Below are positions 1 to 8,152 of a DNA stretch of 64,000 bases, piece after piece. A model generated the notes under the pieces. The model saw only the letters and a program-made list of their open reading frames with translations, was not told the DNA's origin and made no database searches. Source of the stretch: DAOPZJ01 sp964587625 (GTDB taxonomy: Bacteria; Bacillota; Clostridia; Oscillospirales; JAKOTC01); contig CAZPLU010000002.1 of NCBI GenBank assembly GCA_964587625.1, positions 1-64,000 on the forward strand, written 5' to 3'. Position 1 is the first letter of the stretch. Each line of letters opens with the position of its first letter. The position numbers were made by a program, and so were the translations under genes.

Positions 1-330
1 GGTGAGAGGACAGAGGGCAGAAAAACGAGGGGCGAGAATCGAACTTGTCGATCTCTCGGTGGTGCCTCCAAAAAGTAAAGACGCCGTCGAGCGTTTTTTA
101 TTTTCAGAGGGCAGAGGTGAGAGGACAGAGGGCAGAAAAACGGGGGGCGAGAATCGAACTTGTCGATCTCCGAGGCCGGTTCTCCGGCCTTGTTGGGTGC
201 CTAAGGGCAGAGGTGAGAGGACAGAGGGCAGAAAAACGAGGGGCGAGAATCGAACTTGTCGATCTCCGAGGCCGGTTCTCCGGCCTTGTTGCGCCTGAGG
301 GCAGAGGTGAGAGAACAGTGGGCAGAAGAC
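1..330. repeat. Tandem purine-rich repeat array (period about 95 bp)
   Basis: Four copies or part-copies of one unit begin near -4, 110, 206 and 300. Each has a purine-rich head (GGCAGAGGTGAGAGGACAGA), a short imperfect hairpin (GAGAATCGA, loop, TCGATCTC), and in copies 2 and 3 a strong GGCCGG-TTCT-CCGGCC hairpin. Copy 1 has a different tail carrying an AAAGACGC/GCGTTTTT hairpin followed by T residues. No convincing gene lies here; the short open frames are low-complexity translations of the repeat. The array sits downstream of gerAB and runs off the left edge. Confidence 0.75.
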
Positions 331-348
331 AGAAGACAAAGGGCGGAG

Positions 349-386
349 GACAGAAGACGGAGGGCATATGACAGAAGACGGAGGGC
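349..386. repeat. Short direct repeat, 17-bp unit twice
   Basis: The unit GACAGAAGACGGAGGGC occurs at 349-365 and 370-386, with related degenerate units just upstream. It continues the purine-rich character of the larger array up to the gerAB stop codon. Confidence 0.6.
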
Positions 387-426
387 GGGACCGCTTCTTT
401 TTATATCAAATCGGTTTCGCCTTATA

Positions 427-1599
427 TCAAGTCGGTTTCGCACCGGCATTTTGTCCGGCTTCGGTTTCCGCCGCGGCCGCCATCTGAATTCGTTTGACAA
501 CCGCGTCAATTTTTTTTCGCCGGATCAAATAGACAATCAAAATGATCAATGGCAACACAAAAGTGACGGGCAGGACGATATACGGAAAGACCTGATCAGA
601 ACGGAGCAGCTCGTTCACGTCCGACCTGTTGATCACCGGAATCTGGCATACGATAAAAGCGATCAAGGCCAGCGGGATTACAAAGGTCCTGTGTGATTTG
701 GTATTGAATGCATTCGAAAGGGTATAACTGCCCATGTAGTTATAAATGATCAGCTTTAAAATCGCTCCCGGAAACCACGCCAAAAGGTTGAGCGACTGCA
801 TCCTTTGGATGAAGTCGTAGGACTCAACCTGTTTGGAAAACAACCAATACGGGTTCCATGCGCGCTTGGCAATATCCGAACCCAGTACAAGGAGTGTCGG
901 GAGTAAAATAATCAAAAACACAATTCCGAAAACAACCATTGAAAACGCGAAAATTTTATTGATCTTGGCTTTATCTTTTAAAAAATAACTGAAAACAAAC
1001 AAAATTAAAATTTCGGAATACCGGGCGCCGTTTAAGAAAGCCCCCTGATTCAATTCTATAAAGGTCGAATCCGCAAGCATCGGCCGCAAATTGTTCAAAT
1101 CCATCTGATCAATGCTCATTAAAAAAAACAGGACGGATACCACTATCATGAGCGTGACGATGAAAAACGGCAGCCGTGCGATAGTCCCGATGCCTTTCAA
1201 CGAAGCATAACATACCGGAACGAGCAAATACAAAAGGAGCGCCCACGGTGGCGTATCCATAAAAATATACAGCGTTAAGAACTTGAGTGTAATCAGCGAA
1301 CACGCCGTCAGGCAAAACAGGAAGAACAGAGCGAATATCAAGGACGCCGCTTTGCCAAGCACTTTGCCCAATACGGACTCAAGCATCTCGTTGAGATTCA
1401 TCCCCTTGAAGCGATTCGCTAAAATTAAAACCGGCAAGCTGATGACTAAAACATAGGGGAACATCATCAGCAACACGACCCAGGCGTCCTGGTTTGCCGG
1501 CGGTGTGCTCAAAATCGGCATGAAGGTGAAAGGAAATATGAGGGCGCTCCCCACGGATAAAAATATCAACTGCGCCGGAGTGACGCTCGGTTTTTTCAT
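427..1599 (-). CDS. gerAB: GerAB-family germinant receptor subunit (permease-like)
   Basis: A hydrophobic protein of about 390 residues with roughly ten membrane segments, of the endospore germination permease family (GerAB/GerKB, APC superfamily). In known systems this subunit sits in the inner spore membrane and binds the germinant together with the A and C subunits. It is the last gene of a three-gene cluster, 6 bp after the C-subunit gene. The ATG at 1599 follows GGAGGG by 10 bases; a TTG one codon upstream at 1602 has a shorter gap and is an alternative. The C-terminal tail is short and charged. The germinant cannot be predicted from sequence. Confidence 0.9.
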   Translation of the reverse strand: MKKPSVTPAQLIFLSVGSALIFPFTFMPILSTPPANQDAWVVLLMMFPYVLVISLPVLILANRFKGMNLNEMLESVLGKVLGKAASLIFALFFLFCLTACSLITLKFLTLYIFMDTPPWALLLYLLVPVCYASLKGIGTIARLPFFIVTLMIVVSVLFFLMSIDQMDLNNLRPMLADSTFIELNQGAFLNGARYSEILILFVFSYFLKDKAKINKIFAFSMVVFGIVFLIILLPTLLVLGSDIAKRAWNPYWLFSKQVESYDFIQRMQSLNLLAWFPGAILKLIIYNYMGSYTLSNAFNTKSHRTFVIPLALIAFIVCQIPVINRSDVNELLRSDQVFPYIVLPVTFVLPLIILIVYLIRRKKIDAVVKRIQMAAAAETEAGQNAGAKPT

Positions 1600-1605
1600 C
1601 AAGGT

Positions 1606-2817
1606 CTATCCCTCCAATTGGAACGGCTCATCGATTTCGCCTGTACTGAGCACAAACGATTCGACCGTGACTTTTAACTCGGCTTGCGAAAAGATTTGGT
1701 TCCACGCGCTCTTGAGTTCTTTCCACTTTTTTGGGTGCTGTATGTGAAAATAATTGCCAAACCCGAAAATATCACTCCCGAACTCGGACTGTACGCGCTT
1801 GACAGCATCGGTTATTTCCGTCTCCAACATTCGGTTTAAACTCTCTTCGACTTTTTTTGCCGACTCCATTTTAGTGATATCGAGCGTTCCGGTCTGTTGG
1901 AGAATATCTGTTTTAAGTTTTAGTTTTACATCCAATTTTACCTTTCCGTTTTCGATGGAAGTTTTAATATCTGTCTTTGCAGTCACGAGTTCAAGGGTGG
2001 ACATGCCTTCGCTTGTCTGAGCGGTAAAAAATGCCGTCTTTGCATCGCCTGTAATAAGATTATAAGCCCTTGTTTCCACCATGTTCAGATAACCCATAAA
2101 TTTGCCGTCTTTAAACGCCGCAAGACCCAGATAAATGATTTCATACTCTTTTTTATTTCCGGTTTGACCCGTCGCCGTCTCTTCGGTGGTCTTCTCAATG
2201 ATTTCTATGGTGCCCATCACGGGTTCTTTCCCCTCCGAAAACAGATCTTTCGCGAAATCAAGAGTCGTCACAAAGGTCGAATAGGCAACCGCTCTGGGCT
2301 GTGTCATTGACAACGTTTCAAGATAAACCCCGATACTGCTGGAGGTACAAGGGCTGGCATGGTATAATTTCATGGCATCATCGCCCTTGATCATGACCAT
2401 GAACTGGGATTCGTCGGTCAAATGATCTCTTAAAAAAAAGTCCAGAGCCGGAGCCATTTCCGTCCGCGCAAACGCTTCGGTGAAAAACCGGGCATGATTT
2501 TGACTTGCAAAAACGGTTTTATCGGTTTTCATGGATAATTTTCTTACGGTCTCCGGCAGAGAATTCCCTTCGCTGGTGATAATAATGGAGGAGGACTGTT
2601 CGGAATTTCCGGTTCCCCCGTCCGTGCTGTTACCCTTTGCTGAGGGGTTCAGCATTTCCGCAGTGATTTTGTAGCTTCCCTGCCGGGTAATATCATACAC
2701 CAAACTCATGATCACAGCCAGTGATTTTGCCTCTTTCCGATTCCAGCAGCCGGTTAAAATCAACATGCTCAGACATAAAAAAACCGACAATATCCTTTTC
2801 ATCACTTTTTTCTTCAT
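1606..2817 (-). CDS. gerAC: Ger(x)C family germination lipoprotein
   Basis: A 403-residue lipoprotein: a basic N-terminus, a hydrophobic segment and a lipobox LTGC followed by WNRKE, the classic Ger(x)C opening. The family forms the peripheral lipoprotein subunit of germinant receptors. The chosen ATG at 2817 has AAGGAG at proper spacing and gives a proper signal peptide; a longer frame starting at 2970 would put about 50 unrelated residues before the signal. It lies between gerAA (8 bp upstream) and gerAB, so the order is A-C-B rather than the A-B-C order of B. subtilis. Confidence 0.92.
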   Translation of the reverse strand: MKKKVMKRILSVFLCLSMLILTGCWNRKEAKSLAVIMSLVYDITRQGSYKITAEMLNPSAKGNSTDGGTGNSEQSSSIIITSEGNSLPETVRKLSMKTDKTVFASQNHARFFTEAFARTEMAPALDFFLRDHLTDESQFMVMIKGDDAMKLYHASPCTSSSIGVYLETLSMTQPRAVAYSTFVTTLDFAKDLFSEGKEPVMGTIEIIEKTTEETATGQTGNKKEYEIIYLGLAAFKDGKFMGYLNMVETRAYNLITGDAKTAFFTAQTSEGMSTLELVTAKTDIKTSIENGKVKLDVKLKLKTDILQQTGTLDITKMESAKKVEESLNRMLETEITDAVKRVQSEFGSDIFGFGNYFHIQHPKKWKELKSAWNQIFSQAELKVTVESFVLSTGEIDEPFQLEG

Positions 2818-2825
2818 ACCGCTCC

Positions 2826-4340
2826 TTATTTTTGCCTTCTGATGTTTTCTTTTGCAATCGAGGCCGGTCGGAACTTCATGGTCCACAGCGGCATACGCAG
2901 CAAACTGTCTTTCATTTCTTCTTTGGAAAAAGAGGACATGATCGGTACCCCGAAGGATTCGGTCGAACATAATTGCGTCAGCATCATCACGATACCGGCG
3001 CCGATGCCGACAAGTCCCATGGTGCCGCCTAAAAACAAAAAGAAAAACCGATATATCAATGAAAACTCCCGCAGATTGGGGACGATAAAACTCGTCACGG
3101 CGGTCAATGCGACAATAATGACCGTCGGCGCGCCGACGACTCCCGCAGAGACCGCGGCGTCTCCGATGATCAGAGAACCCACGATTGTGATGGCGGAACC
3201 GATCGATTTTGGCAGACGGGCGCCCGCCTCCGCCACGAGCTCAAACATCAGCATCAACAACAGCAATTCCGCGCCCTCCGGCATCGGTGTTTTTTGCGTG
3301 GCGGAAATGATGTTCGTCAAAAGTTCGGGCGGTATCATCTCCTGATTGTAGGTCATAACAGCCACTGCGAGCCCGGGCAGCATCACACTTAAAAAAAGCC
3401 CTACAAACCTGAAAATCCGAATGACCGCGGCATGAATCGGTCTGTTGTAATAATCCTCCGCGGTTTGTATGTTTTCGATGAACAGCTCGGGTATGGTCAG
3501 CACATGGGGGGTTCCGTCGCAAAAAATCGCAAGCCGCCCTTCCAAAATCCGCCCCGCCGCAACATCGGGTTTTTGCGTGAGACCGACTCCGGAAATCGCC
3601 GCCAGAGGGGTTTTTGTGATGAACTGTTCGATATAACCCGATTCGAGGATGGCGTCTGTGTCGATTTTTCCAAGCCGCTCTCTGACCTGTTTCAAGACAT
3701 CCTGATTGACAATTCCCTGGATATAGACCAACCCGACAAGCGTTCTTGTCTGTTTTCCGATGATAAAACTTTCAACCACCAAATCCGGGCTTTTGATTTT
3801 ACGTCGGATCAAAGCGGTGTTGGTTCGGATGTTTTCATTAAAACTCTCTTTCGGACCCCTTACGACCGATTCCGCCTCCGGCGCCTCCACCGCCCGTTGC
3901 TCCCACCCCTTGAAATCGATCAAAACCACTTTTTCGGATTCTTCAAAGAAGAGCGCGACATTCCCGTTCAGCAATTCCATAACAACTTCGGAAAAATCTT
4001 CGATGATATTAAAATTGGCTTTGACGGACTGTGGGACATTCCCGCTGAAATCCTTTGATTTTAATGGCGTCAAAATGTCGCGGTCGATCAGATCCTTATT
4101 GACGGTACCGTCAATATAGACGATCATGGCTTCGCCTTTGGATGTGTTGAACGGCTGCACAACCAAATCCGAAGTGTTGTGAAAAACCGTTTTGATCAAT
4201 TTTTCGCACTGCGTGATCTCAGGAGGTATTGAATCCGGAGGAGTTGCCGTTTTGCCGCCCTGCTCTTCCGGTTTGGATTGCGTCTGCTGTTGCCGATTGG
4301 GCTGTTTGGGGTCTTGGCGCTTTTTGTTCCAGTTGAACAT
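2826..4340 (-). CDS. gerAA: GerA spore germination protein, A subunit
   Basis: A 504-residue protein matching the GerA family (B. subtilis GerAA is 482). It has a soluble N-terminal half with the conserved region around NPQ-type FNTSKGEAMIVYIDG, then about five or six membrane segments in the C-terminal half (MLPGLAVAVMTYNQEMIPPE is typical of the family). The N-terminus is rich in Gln, Pro and Lys. The start at 4340 is preferred because AAGGAAG lies about 10 bases upstream; the longer frame to 4448 lacks an SD site. First gene of the receptor operon. No convincing forespore sigma-G promoter could be fixed upstream. Confidence 0.93.
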   Translation of the reverse strand: MFNWNKKRQDPKQPNRQQQTQSKPEEQGGKTATPPDSIPPEITQCEKLIKTVFHNTSDLVVQPFNTSKGEAMIVYIDGTVNKDLIDRDILTPLKSKDFSGNVPQSVKANFNIIEDFSEVVMELLNGNVALFFEESEKVVLIDFKGWEQRAVEAPEAESVVRGPKESFNENIRTNTALIRRKIKSPDLVVESFIIGKQTRTLVGLVYIQGIVNQDVLKQVRERLGKIDTDAILESGYIEQFITKTPLAAISGVGLTQKPDVAAGRILEGRLAIFCDGTPHVLTIPELFIENIQTAEDYYNRPIHAAVIRIFRFVGLFLSVMLPGLAVAVMTYNQEMIPPELLTNIISATQKTPMPEGAELLLLMLMFELVAEAGARLPKSIGSAITIVGSLIIGDAAVSAGVVGAPTVIIVALTAVTSFIVPNLREFSLIYRFFFLFLGGTMGLVGIGAGIVMMLTQLCSTESFGVPIMSSFSKEEMKDSLLRMPLWTMKFRPASIAKENIRRQK

Positions 4341-4459
4341 CCGTTTCCGACTTCCTTCCGAAGGGCATAAAAATGACATAACGGGATTTCCGTATGCATT
4401 ATCATGTGTATAAAATGTCCGTTTAACCCATCGTTTTACAAAATCCATAAATCCGCGGA

Positions 4460-4488
4460 TTTACAAGTCCCGTTTTTTTATGTATAAT
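4460..4488 (+). promoter_or_regulatory. Sigma-A type promoter for the UroD-like gene
   Basis: TTTACA at 4460-4465 and TATAAT at 4483-4488 are separated by 17 bases. The predicted start near 4495 rules out an upstream ATG at 4493 and supports translation from 4529. Confidence 0.75.
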
Positions 4489-4528
4489 AAACTTGAAGTC
4501 CGGAGCCGATTTGTTATGGGAGGATAGT

Positions 4529-5488
4529 ATGACCAGACGCGAAAATTTTTACAGAGCGATTCAATTCAAAGGGCCCGAGTGGGTGCCGCTGAACACCGGG
4601 TATTGTCCGGAACCGTATAAAAACATGGGCGACTGCATCTGCGTGGGCTATAAGGCGGCGGCGCCCGGGGAATGGCTGTACCACTTCACCAAACTCGAGG
4701 GCGACAAGACCATCGGGCAGGTATTGGAGCATCCGTTAAAATCCGTCAAAGACATATGGGCTTTTCAAGCCCCGCCGCTTGCGATAAAAACCCGTTTTGA
4801 AAGCGTAAAAGAACGCGCTGAAAGTTTGAAAAAGCAGGATTTATTCGTCTTCGGCTCGATGGCCAATTACCTGTTCGAGCGGATGCATTATCTGGTCGGC
4901 ATGGAGGATCTGTTCGATTACCTCTATAATGAACCCGAGGCGGTGCGTTCACTCGGCGACAAGATCACCGATTTTCAATGCGCCATGATCGAAGAATACG
5001 CAAAATGCGGCGTTGACGGCATTTGGGGCGGCGACGACTGGGGCCTTCAGGACCGGCTGATGGTCTCGCCGGAACTGTGGCGGGAAATTTTCAAACCCTG
5101 GTATTCGAGGATGTTTCAGACGGCGAAGTCCCGCGGATTGATCACCTATATGCACACCTGCGGCAAAAACAACGCGATTATCGGCGACTTGATCGACTGC
5201 GGTCTCGATGTGATCGAATTGCACCAGCCGACGGTGTACGGCGTCGACTGGCTGTCAGAGCACGCGGGCGGACGGCTGTGCTTTTCCACGACAGCCGATT
5301 TGCAGCGTACGCTTCCGGCCGGCGACAAGGCGGAGATTGAACGGGAAGTGCTTGCGCTCAAAGAAAAACTGGGGCGTTTTGACGGCGGTCTGCTCTATGA
5401 ACTCTATCCTGACATGCAGGCCTTGGACATCACCCCCGAAACCACGGATTTTTACGTCGACTGCTGCGTGAAGAACCGGGCGTACTGA
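4529..5488 (+). CDS. Uroporphyrinogen decarboxylase-fold protein (URO-D/MtaA-like)
   Basis: A 319-residue protein starting MTRRENFYRAIQFKGPEWVP, the typical opening of URO-D superfamily proteins that are not HemE. This superfamily includes cobalamin-dependent methyltransferase partners (MtaA, CmuA) as well as true heme enzymes. The HTCGKN segment near the middle fits the Zn-ligand style of methyltransferase members, but this is inference. No other heme or methyltransferase gene is adjacent, so heme synthesis is unlikely. The start follows GGGAGG by 5 bases and a good promoter lies upstream. The substrate is unknown. fosX follows 25 bp later in the same direction. Confidence 0.8.
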   Translation: MTRRENFYRAIQFKGPEWVPLNTGYCPEPYKNMGDCICVGYKAAAPGEWLYHFTKLEGDKTIGQVLEHPLKSVKDIWAFQAPPLAIKTRFESVKERAESLKKQDLFVFGSMANYLFERMHYLVGMEDLFDYLYNEPEAVRSLGDKITDFQCAMIEEYAKCGVDGIWGGDDWGLQDRLMVSPELWREIFKPWYSRMFQTAKSRGLITYMHTCGKNNAIIGDLIDCGLDVIELHQPTVYGVDWLSEHAGGRLCFSTTADLQRTLPAGDKAEIEREVLALKEKLGRFDGGLLYELYPDMQALDITPETTDFYVDCCVKNRAY

Positions 5489-5513
5489 GATTCGGCCGAA
5501 GGAGTGTTTTAAA

Positions 5514-5918
5514 TTGATCGAGGGTATCAGCCACATTACGTTTATTGTCAGGGATTTGGCGTTGGCGGCTGAATTCTTCACAAGTATTTTTCAGGCGAGG
5601 GAGGTCTATTCAAGCGGAGATCGGCCCTTCTCCCTTTCAAGGGAAAGATTTTTCATGATCGGAGATGTTTGGATTTGCGCGATGGAGGGGGAGCCGTTAA
5701 CGGAACGCACCTACAATCATCTGTCTTTTAAAATTTCCGAGGAGGATTTTGATGTTTATATCAGGCGTATCAAAGCGATCGGCGTCGATATAAAACCCGA
5801 ACGCCCCCGCGTCCGCGGCGAAGGCCGTTCGATTTATTTTTATGATTTCGACAACCATCTCTTTGAATTGCACACGGGTACGCTTGAAGAACGGTTGAAA
5901 ACATATTCATTGAAATAG
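5514..5918 (+). CDS. fosX: FosX-type fosfomycin resistance hydrolase
   Basis: A 134-residue VOC/glyoxalase-fold protein. The ends match Listeria-type FosX closely: MIEGISHITFIVRDL at the start, RTYNHLSFKI in the middle, and IKPERPRVRGEGRSIYFYDF with DNHLFELHTGTLEERL at the end. FosX enzymes open the fosfomycin epoxide with water using Mn2+; the metal ligands are expected to be His7, His68 (in YNHLSF) and Glu near residue 117 (in FELH). Translation starts at TTG, 9 bases after GAAGGAG. A strong hairpin follows. No mobile-element signs adjoin it, so it looks like a resident chromosomal gene. Confidence 0.92.
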   Translation: MIEGISHITFIVRDLALAAEFFTSIFQAREVYSSGDRPFSLSRERFFMIGDVWICAMEGEPLTERTYNHLSFKISEEDFDVYIRRIKAIGVDIKPERPRVRGEGRSIYFYDFDNHLFELHTGTLEERLKTYSLK

Positions 5919-5923
5919 CAAAT

Positions 5924-5957
5924 AACCCGCCGCCCGATTTTCATCGGGCGGCGGGTT
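5924..5957. terminator. Hairpin terminator after fosX
   Basis: A perfect 15-bp inverted repeat with arms AACCCGCCGCCCGAT and ATCGGGCGGCGGGTT around a TTTC loop, six bases after the fosX stop. The following bases are AT-rich but not a pure T tract. It lies between convergent genes. Confidence 0.8.
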
Positions 5958-5971
5958 TATAATATAACAAC

Positions 5972-6024
5972 GGAATCCCTCCACCACTGCGGTGGTCCCC
6001 CTCCCTTTAACAAGGGAGGCAAGG
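5972..6024. repeat. Palindromic intergenic repeat
   Basis: Two adjacent hairpins: CCACC-N5-GGTGG and CCTCCCTT-TAAC-AAGGGAGG. Elements of this look (CCCTCCACC... followed by an AAGGGAGG hairpin) recur between genes in many Clostridia, from memory. It is inserted between the fosX terminator and the 3' end of the sugar ATPase gene. Confidence 0.55.
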
Positions 6025-6092
6025 TTGGAAACGCGGCATTATGCGATTAACGAATTGCAGATTCTTTGACGTTTGAGAGCGGCGTCTCGCCG

Positions 6093-8006
6093 TTAGGCGA
6101 TAATCATGTCGACCTTGTCGTCGATGATCACCAGCGAATCGAGGTCGATATCCAAGCGCACATCGCCCGAGAGCGCGGCGTCGGTTTTGGCGGTGACGGC
6201 GGCGTCGCCGACTTTGACGACGGCGAATTGCTCGTTGCCGTAGTCGAGCGTCTTTTCGGCGACGCCAAAAATTTTTCCTTCGGTCTCCCCCGCCCTGACC
6301 GCATATGGCGAGAACTCGAAGCGCAGTTTCTTTTTAAACACGTCCATGCCGCCGCCCGTGACCAGCCGTTTTAACATCTCGTCGGAGACATCGTATTCGC
6401 CGTTGGCGACGGCCAGCGTGAACTCGACGGTTTTCCTTTTAATCGTTTTACCGTTTTCCTCTACCGTTTTTTTGATTATTTTCCGGTTGACCGAGCCGTA
6501 GAGGGTATTTTTCAACTCGAGCGGTTTATGCAGCGGCCTTGCGCCGATGAGCAGCGTGACGCGCTTCATGTCCAGGTCTATTTTCAATTCACCGGGTTCA
6601 AACTCTCGGTCGGTCTTAGCGAAAAACGTACGGCTTCCGCTTTGCAAATGCAACAGGTTGATCCCTGAAACCGTCTCCCACCCGACGCAGGCGACTTTTT
6701 GACCTCCGGCGAAGGTGAACGCGTCGGCGGGAATCTCGGCCGAGACCTCCCCGTCGTTGGTCTCGAGGGCCTTTGGCAGCGCAAATTCCAGGCCTTCGAA
6801 TTTCAAAACACCGTTTTCGACCACGCCGTCGAAGGCGTTGATCTCCGGCACGCGCGGATTGATGGACTTTTCGGTCTCTTTGTCAAAGAAGTGCAAGTGC
6901 TGGAACGCGAACGCGACCCTGACGGCGTCGCCCGCTTTGATTTGCGCGCCCCGCTCGGAATCCACCTTGAAGACGATGCCGGTCCCGGTGTCGGCCACCT
7001 TGTCGGTGCGTCCCGCCAGGTCGCCGAACACCAGCGTCTCGTCGCCGAGCTCCTCGGTGTGCGAAACCGTGCAGGTCACGGCGGCGTCGGGGTCTTTTTC
7101 GATCATGTCCGGATCACAAATGACCTTTTCCGCCCGGATGCCGAGCACGACTTCTTTTTTACCGTTCAGATATTCGGGCTTTACCTTTAAAAAGTTGCCG
7201 TAGGGCACTTTTAAAACGTCCCCGGTGCCGAACAAACTAATTTCCACCGTATCGCCTTTGCGTTTGAGGGTCGCCTCGAAAAAGTTCATCTGCGGCGTAC
7301 CGATAAACCCGGCGACGAATTTGTTGTTCGGGTAATTATAGAGGTTGCGCGGCGTGTCGATCTGCTGGATATAGCCGTCCTTCATCACGACGATGCGCGT
7401 GCCCAGCGTCATGGCCTCGGTCTGGTCGTGGGTGACGTAGACAAAAGTCGTGCCGAGTTTTTGATGCAGCTTGCTGATTTCGCTGCGCATCTGGGTGCGC
7501 AATTTGGCGTCGAGGTTGGAAAGCGGCTCGTCGAGCAGAAACACCTTGGGGTTGCGCACGATCGCCCGCCCGAGCGCGACGCGCTGGCGCTGCCCGCCCG
7601 ACATGGCGCGCGGCTTGCGGTCGAGGTAGTCGGTGATGCCCAAAATCTCGGCGGCCTCGAGCACGCGCCTGTGGATTTCCTCGTTTTCCAAATTGCGCAG
7701 TTTCAACCCGAACGCCATATTCTCATAGACGCTCATGTGCGGGTAGAGCGCGTAGTTTTGAAAGACCATGGCGATGTCGCGGTCCTTGGGCTCGACGTCG
7801 TTGACGACAAAGCCGCCGATGCTGACTTCCCCGGCGGTGATGTCCTCCAGCCCCGCGATCATGCGCAGCGTCGTCGATTTGCCGCAGCCCGACGGCCCGA
7901 CAAAGACGATGAATTCCTTATCCTCGATGTCCATCGTGAAATCGCTGACGGCCTTGACGCCGTTTGGGTAGACCTTGTAGACGTGTTTCAAACGCAGATT
8001 CGCCAT
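6093..8006 (-). CDS. MsmX/UgpC-type sugar ABC transporter ATPase with long C-terminal extension
   Basis: A 637-residue protein. Residues 1-235 are a standard carbohydrate-importer ATPase: Walker A GPSGCGKST, signature MSGGQRQRVALGRA, Walker B VFLLDEPLSNLD, switch THDQTEA. A TOBE/OB-type regulatory region follows to about residue 370. Family members usually end there (about 365-380 residues), but this one continues for some 270 further residues of beta-rich sequence with no motif I recognise, perhaps duplicated TOBE-like folds. Start at 8006 (MANLRLKHVYKVYPNG) has AAAGGA 12 bases upstream. Last gene of the malE-malF-malG-like operon, separated from malG by a repeat element. Confidence 0.88.
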   Translation of the reverse strand: MANLRLKHVYKVYPNGVKAVSDFTMDIEDKEFIVFVGPSGCGKSTTLRMIAGLEDITAGEVSIGGFVVNDVEPKDRDIAMVFQNYALYPHMSVYENMAFGLKLRNLENEEIHRRVLEAAEILGITDYLDRKPRAMSGGQRQRVALGRAIVRNPKVFLLDEPLSNLDAKLRTQMRSEISKLHQKLGTTFVYVTHDQTEAMTLGTRIVVMKDGYIQQIDTPRNLYNYPNNKFVAGFIGTPQMNFFEATLKRKGDTVEISLFGTGDVLKVPYGNFLKVKPEYLNGKKEVVLGIRAEKVICDPDMIEKDPDAAVTCTVSHTEELGDETLVFGDLAGRTDKVADTGTGIVFKVDSERGAQIKAGDAVRVAFAFQHLHFFDKETEKSINPRVPEINAFDGVVENGVLKFEGLEFALPKALETNDGEVSAEIPADAFTFAGGQKVACVGWETVSGINLLHLQSGSRTFFAKTDREFEPGELKIDLDMKRVTLLIGARPLHKPLELKNTLYGSVNRKIIKKTVEENGKTIKRKTVEFTLAVANGEYDVSDEMLKRLVTGGGMDVFKKKLRFEFSPYAVRAGETEGKIFGVAEKTLDYGNEQFAVVKVGDAAVTAKTDAALSGDVRLDIDLDSLVIIDDKVDMIIA

Positions 8007-8028
8007 TTGATATGTCCATCCTTTCAAT

Positions 8029-8130
8029 CGTCATTGCGAGGGGCATTAGCCCCGCGGCAATCCAGACGGGTATGTATCCGGACGTTTACCTTCCTGATTG
8101 CTTCGTCCTGCGTGGAGCTTTGCCCCACGC
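8029..8130. repeat. Interspersed repeat with nested hairpins between permease and ATPase genes
   Basis: Begins CGTCATTGCGAGGGGC and contains ATTGC...GCAAT enclosing GGGGC-ATTA-GCCCC, then GGCAATCCAGACG, a second GATTGCTTCGTC motif and a GCGTGG/CCACGC hairpin. The TCATTGCGAG...GGCAATCC pattern is a widespread bacterial intergenic repeat, from memory. It sits inside an operon and would be transcribed. Confidence 0.7.
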
Positions 8131-8152
8131 TTTCCTCTGCAAAAAGACGGAG

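Noticed and set aside
1..60. tRNA gene on the minus strand in the repeat units
   Set aside because: GTTCGATTC looks like a T-loop, but the flanking T-stem pairs poorly and there is no acceptor, D-arm or anticodon arm; the motif repeats with the array.
1..700. Several open frames in the purine-rich repeat (e.g. 2-298, 45-371, 256-696)
   Set aside because: They are low-complexity translations of a DNA repeat, lack SD sites and overlap the gerAB 3' end.
4341..4460. Sigma-G promoter before gerAA
   Set aside because: CATGATA and CATACGG resemble -10 boxes, but no suitable -35 lies at the right distance.
5969..8130. CRISPR array from repeated hairpins
   Set aside because: The repeats are single or different elements without regular spacers.
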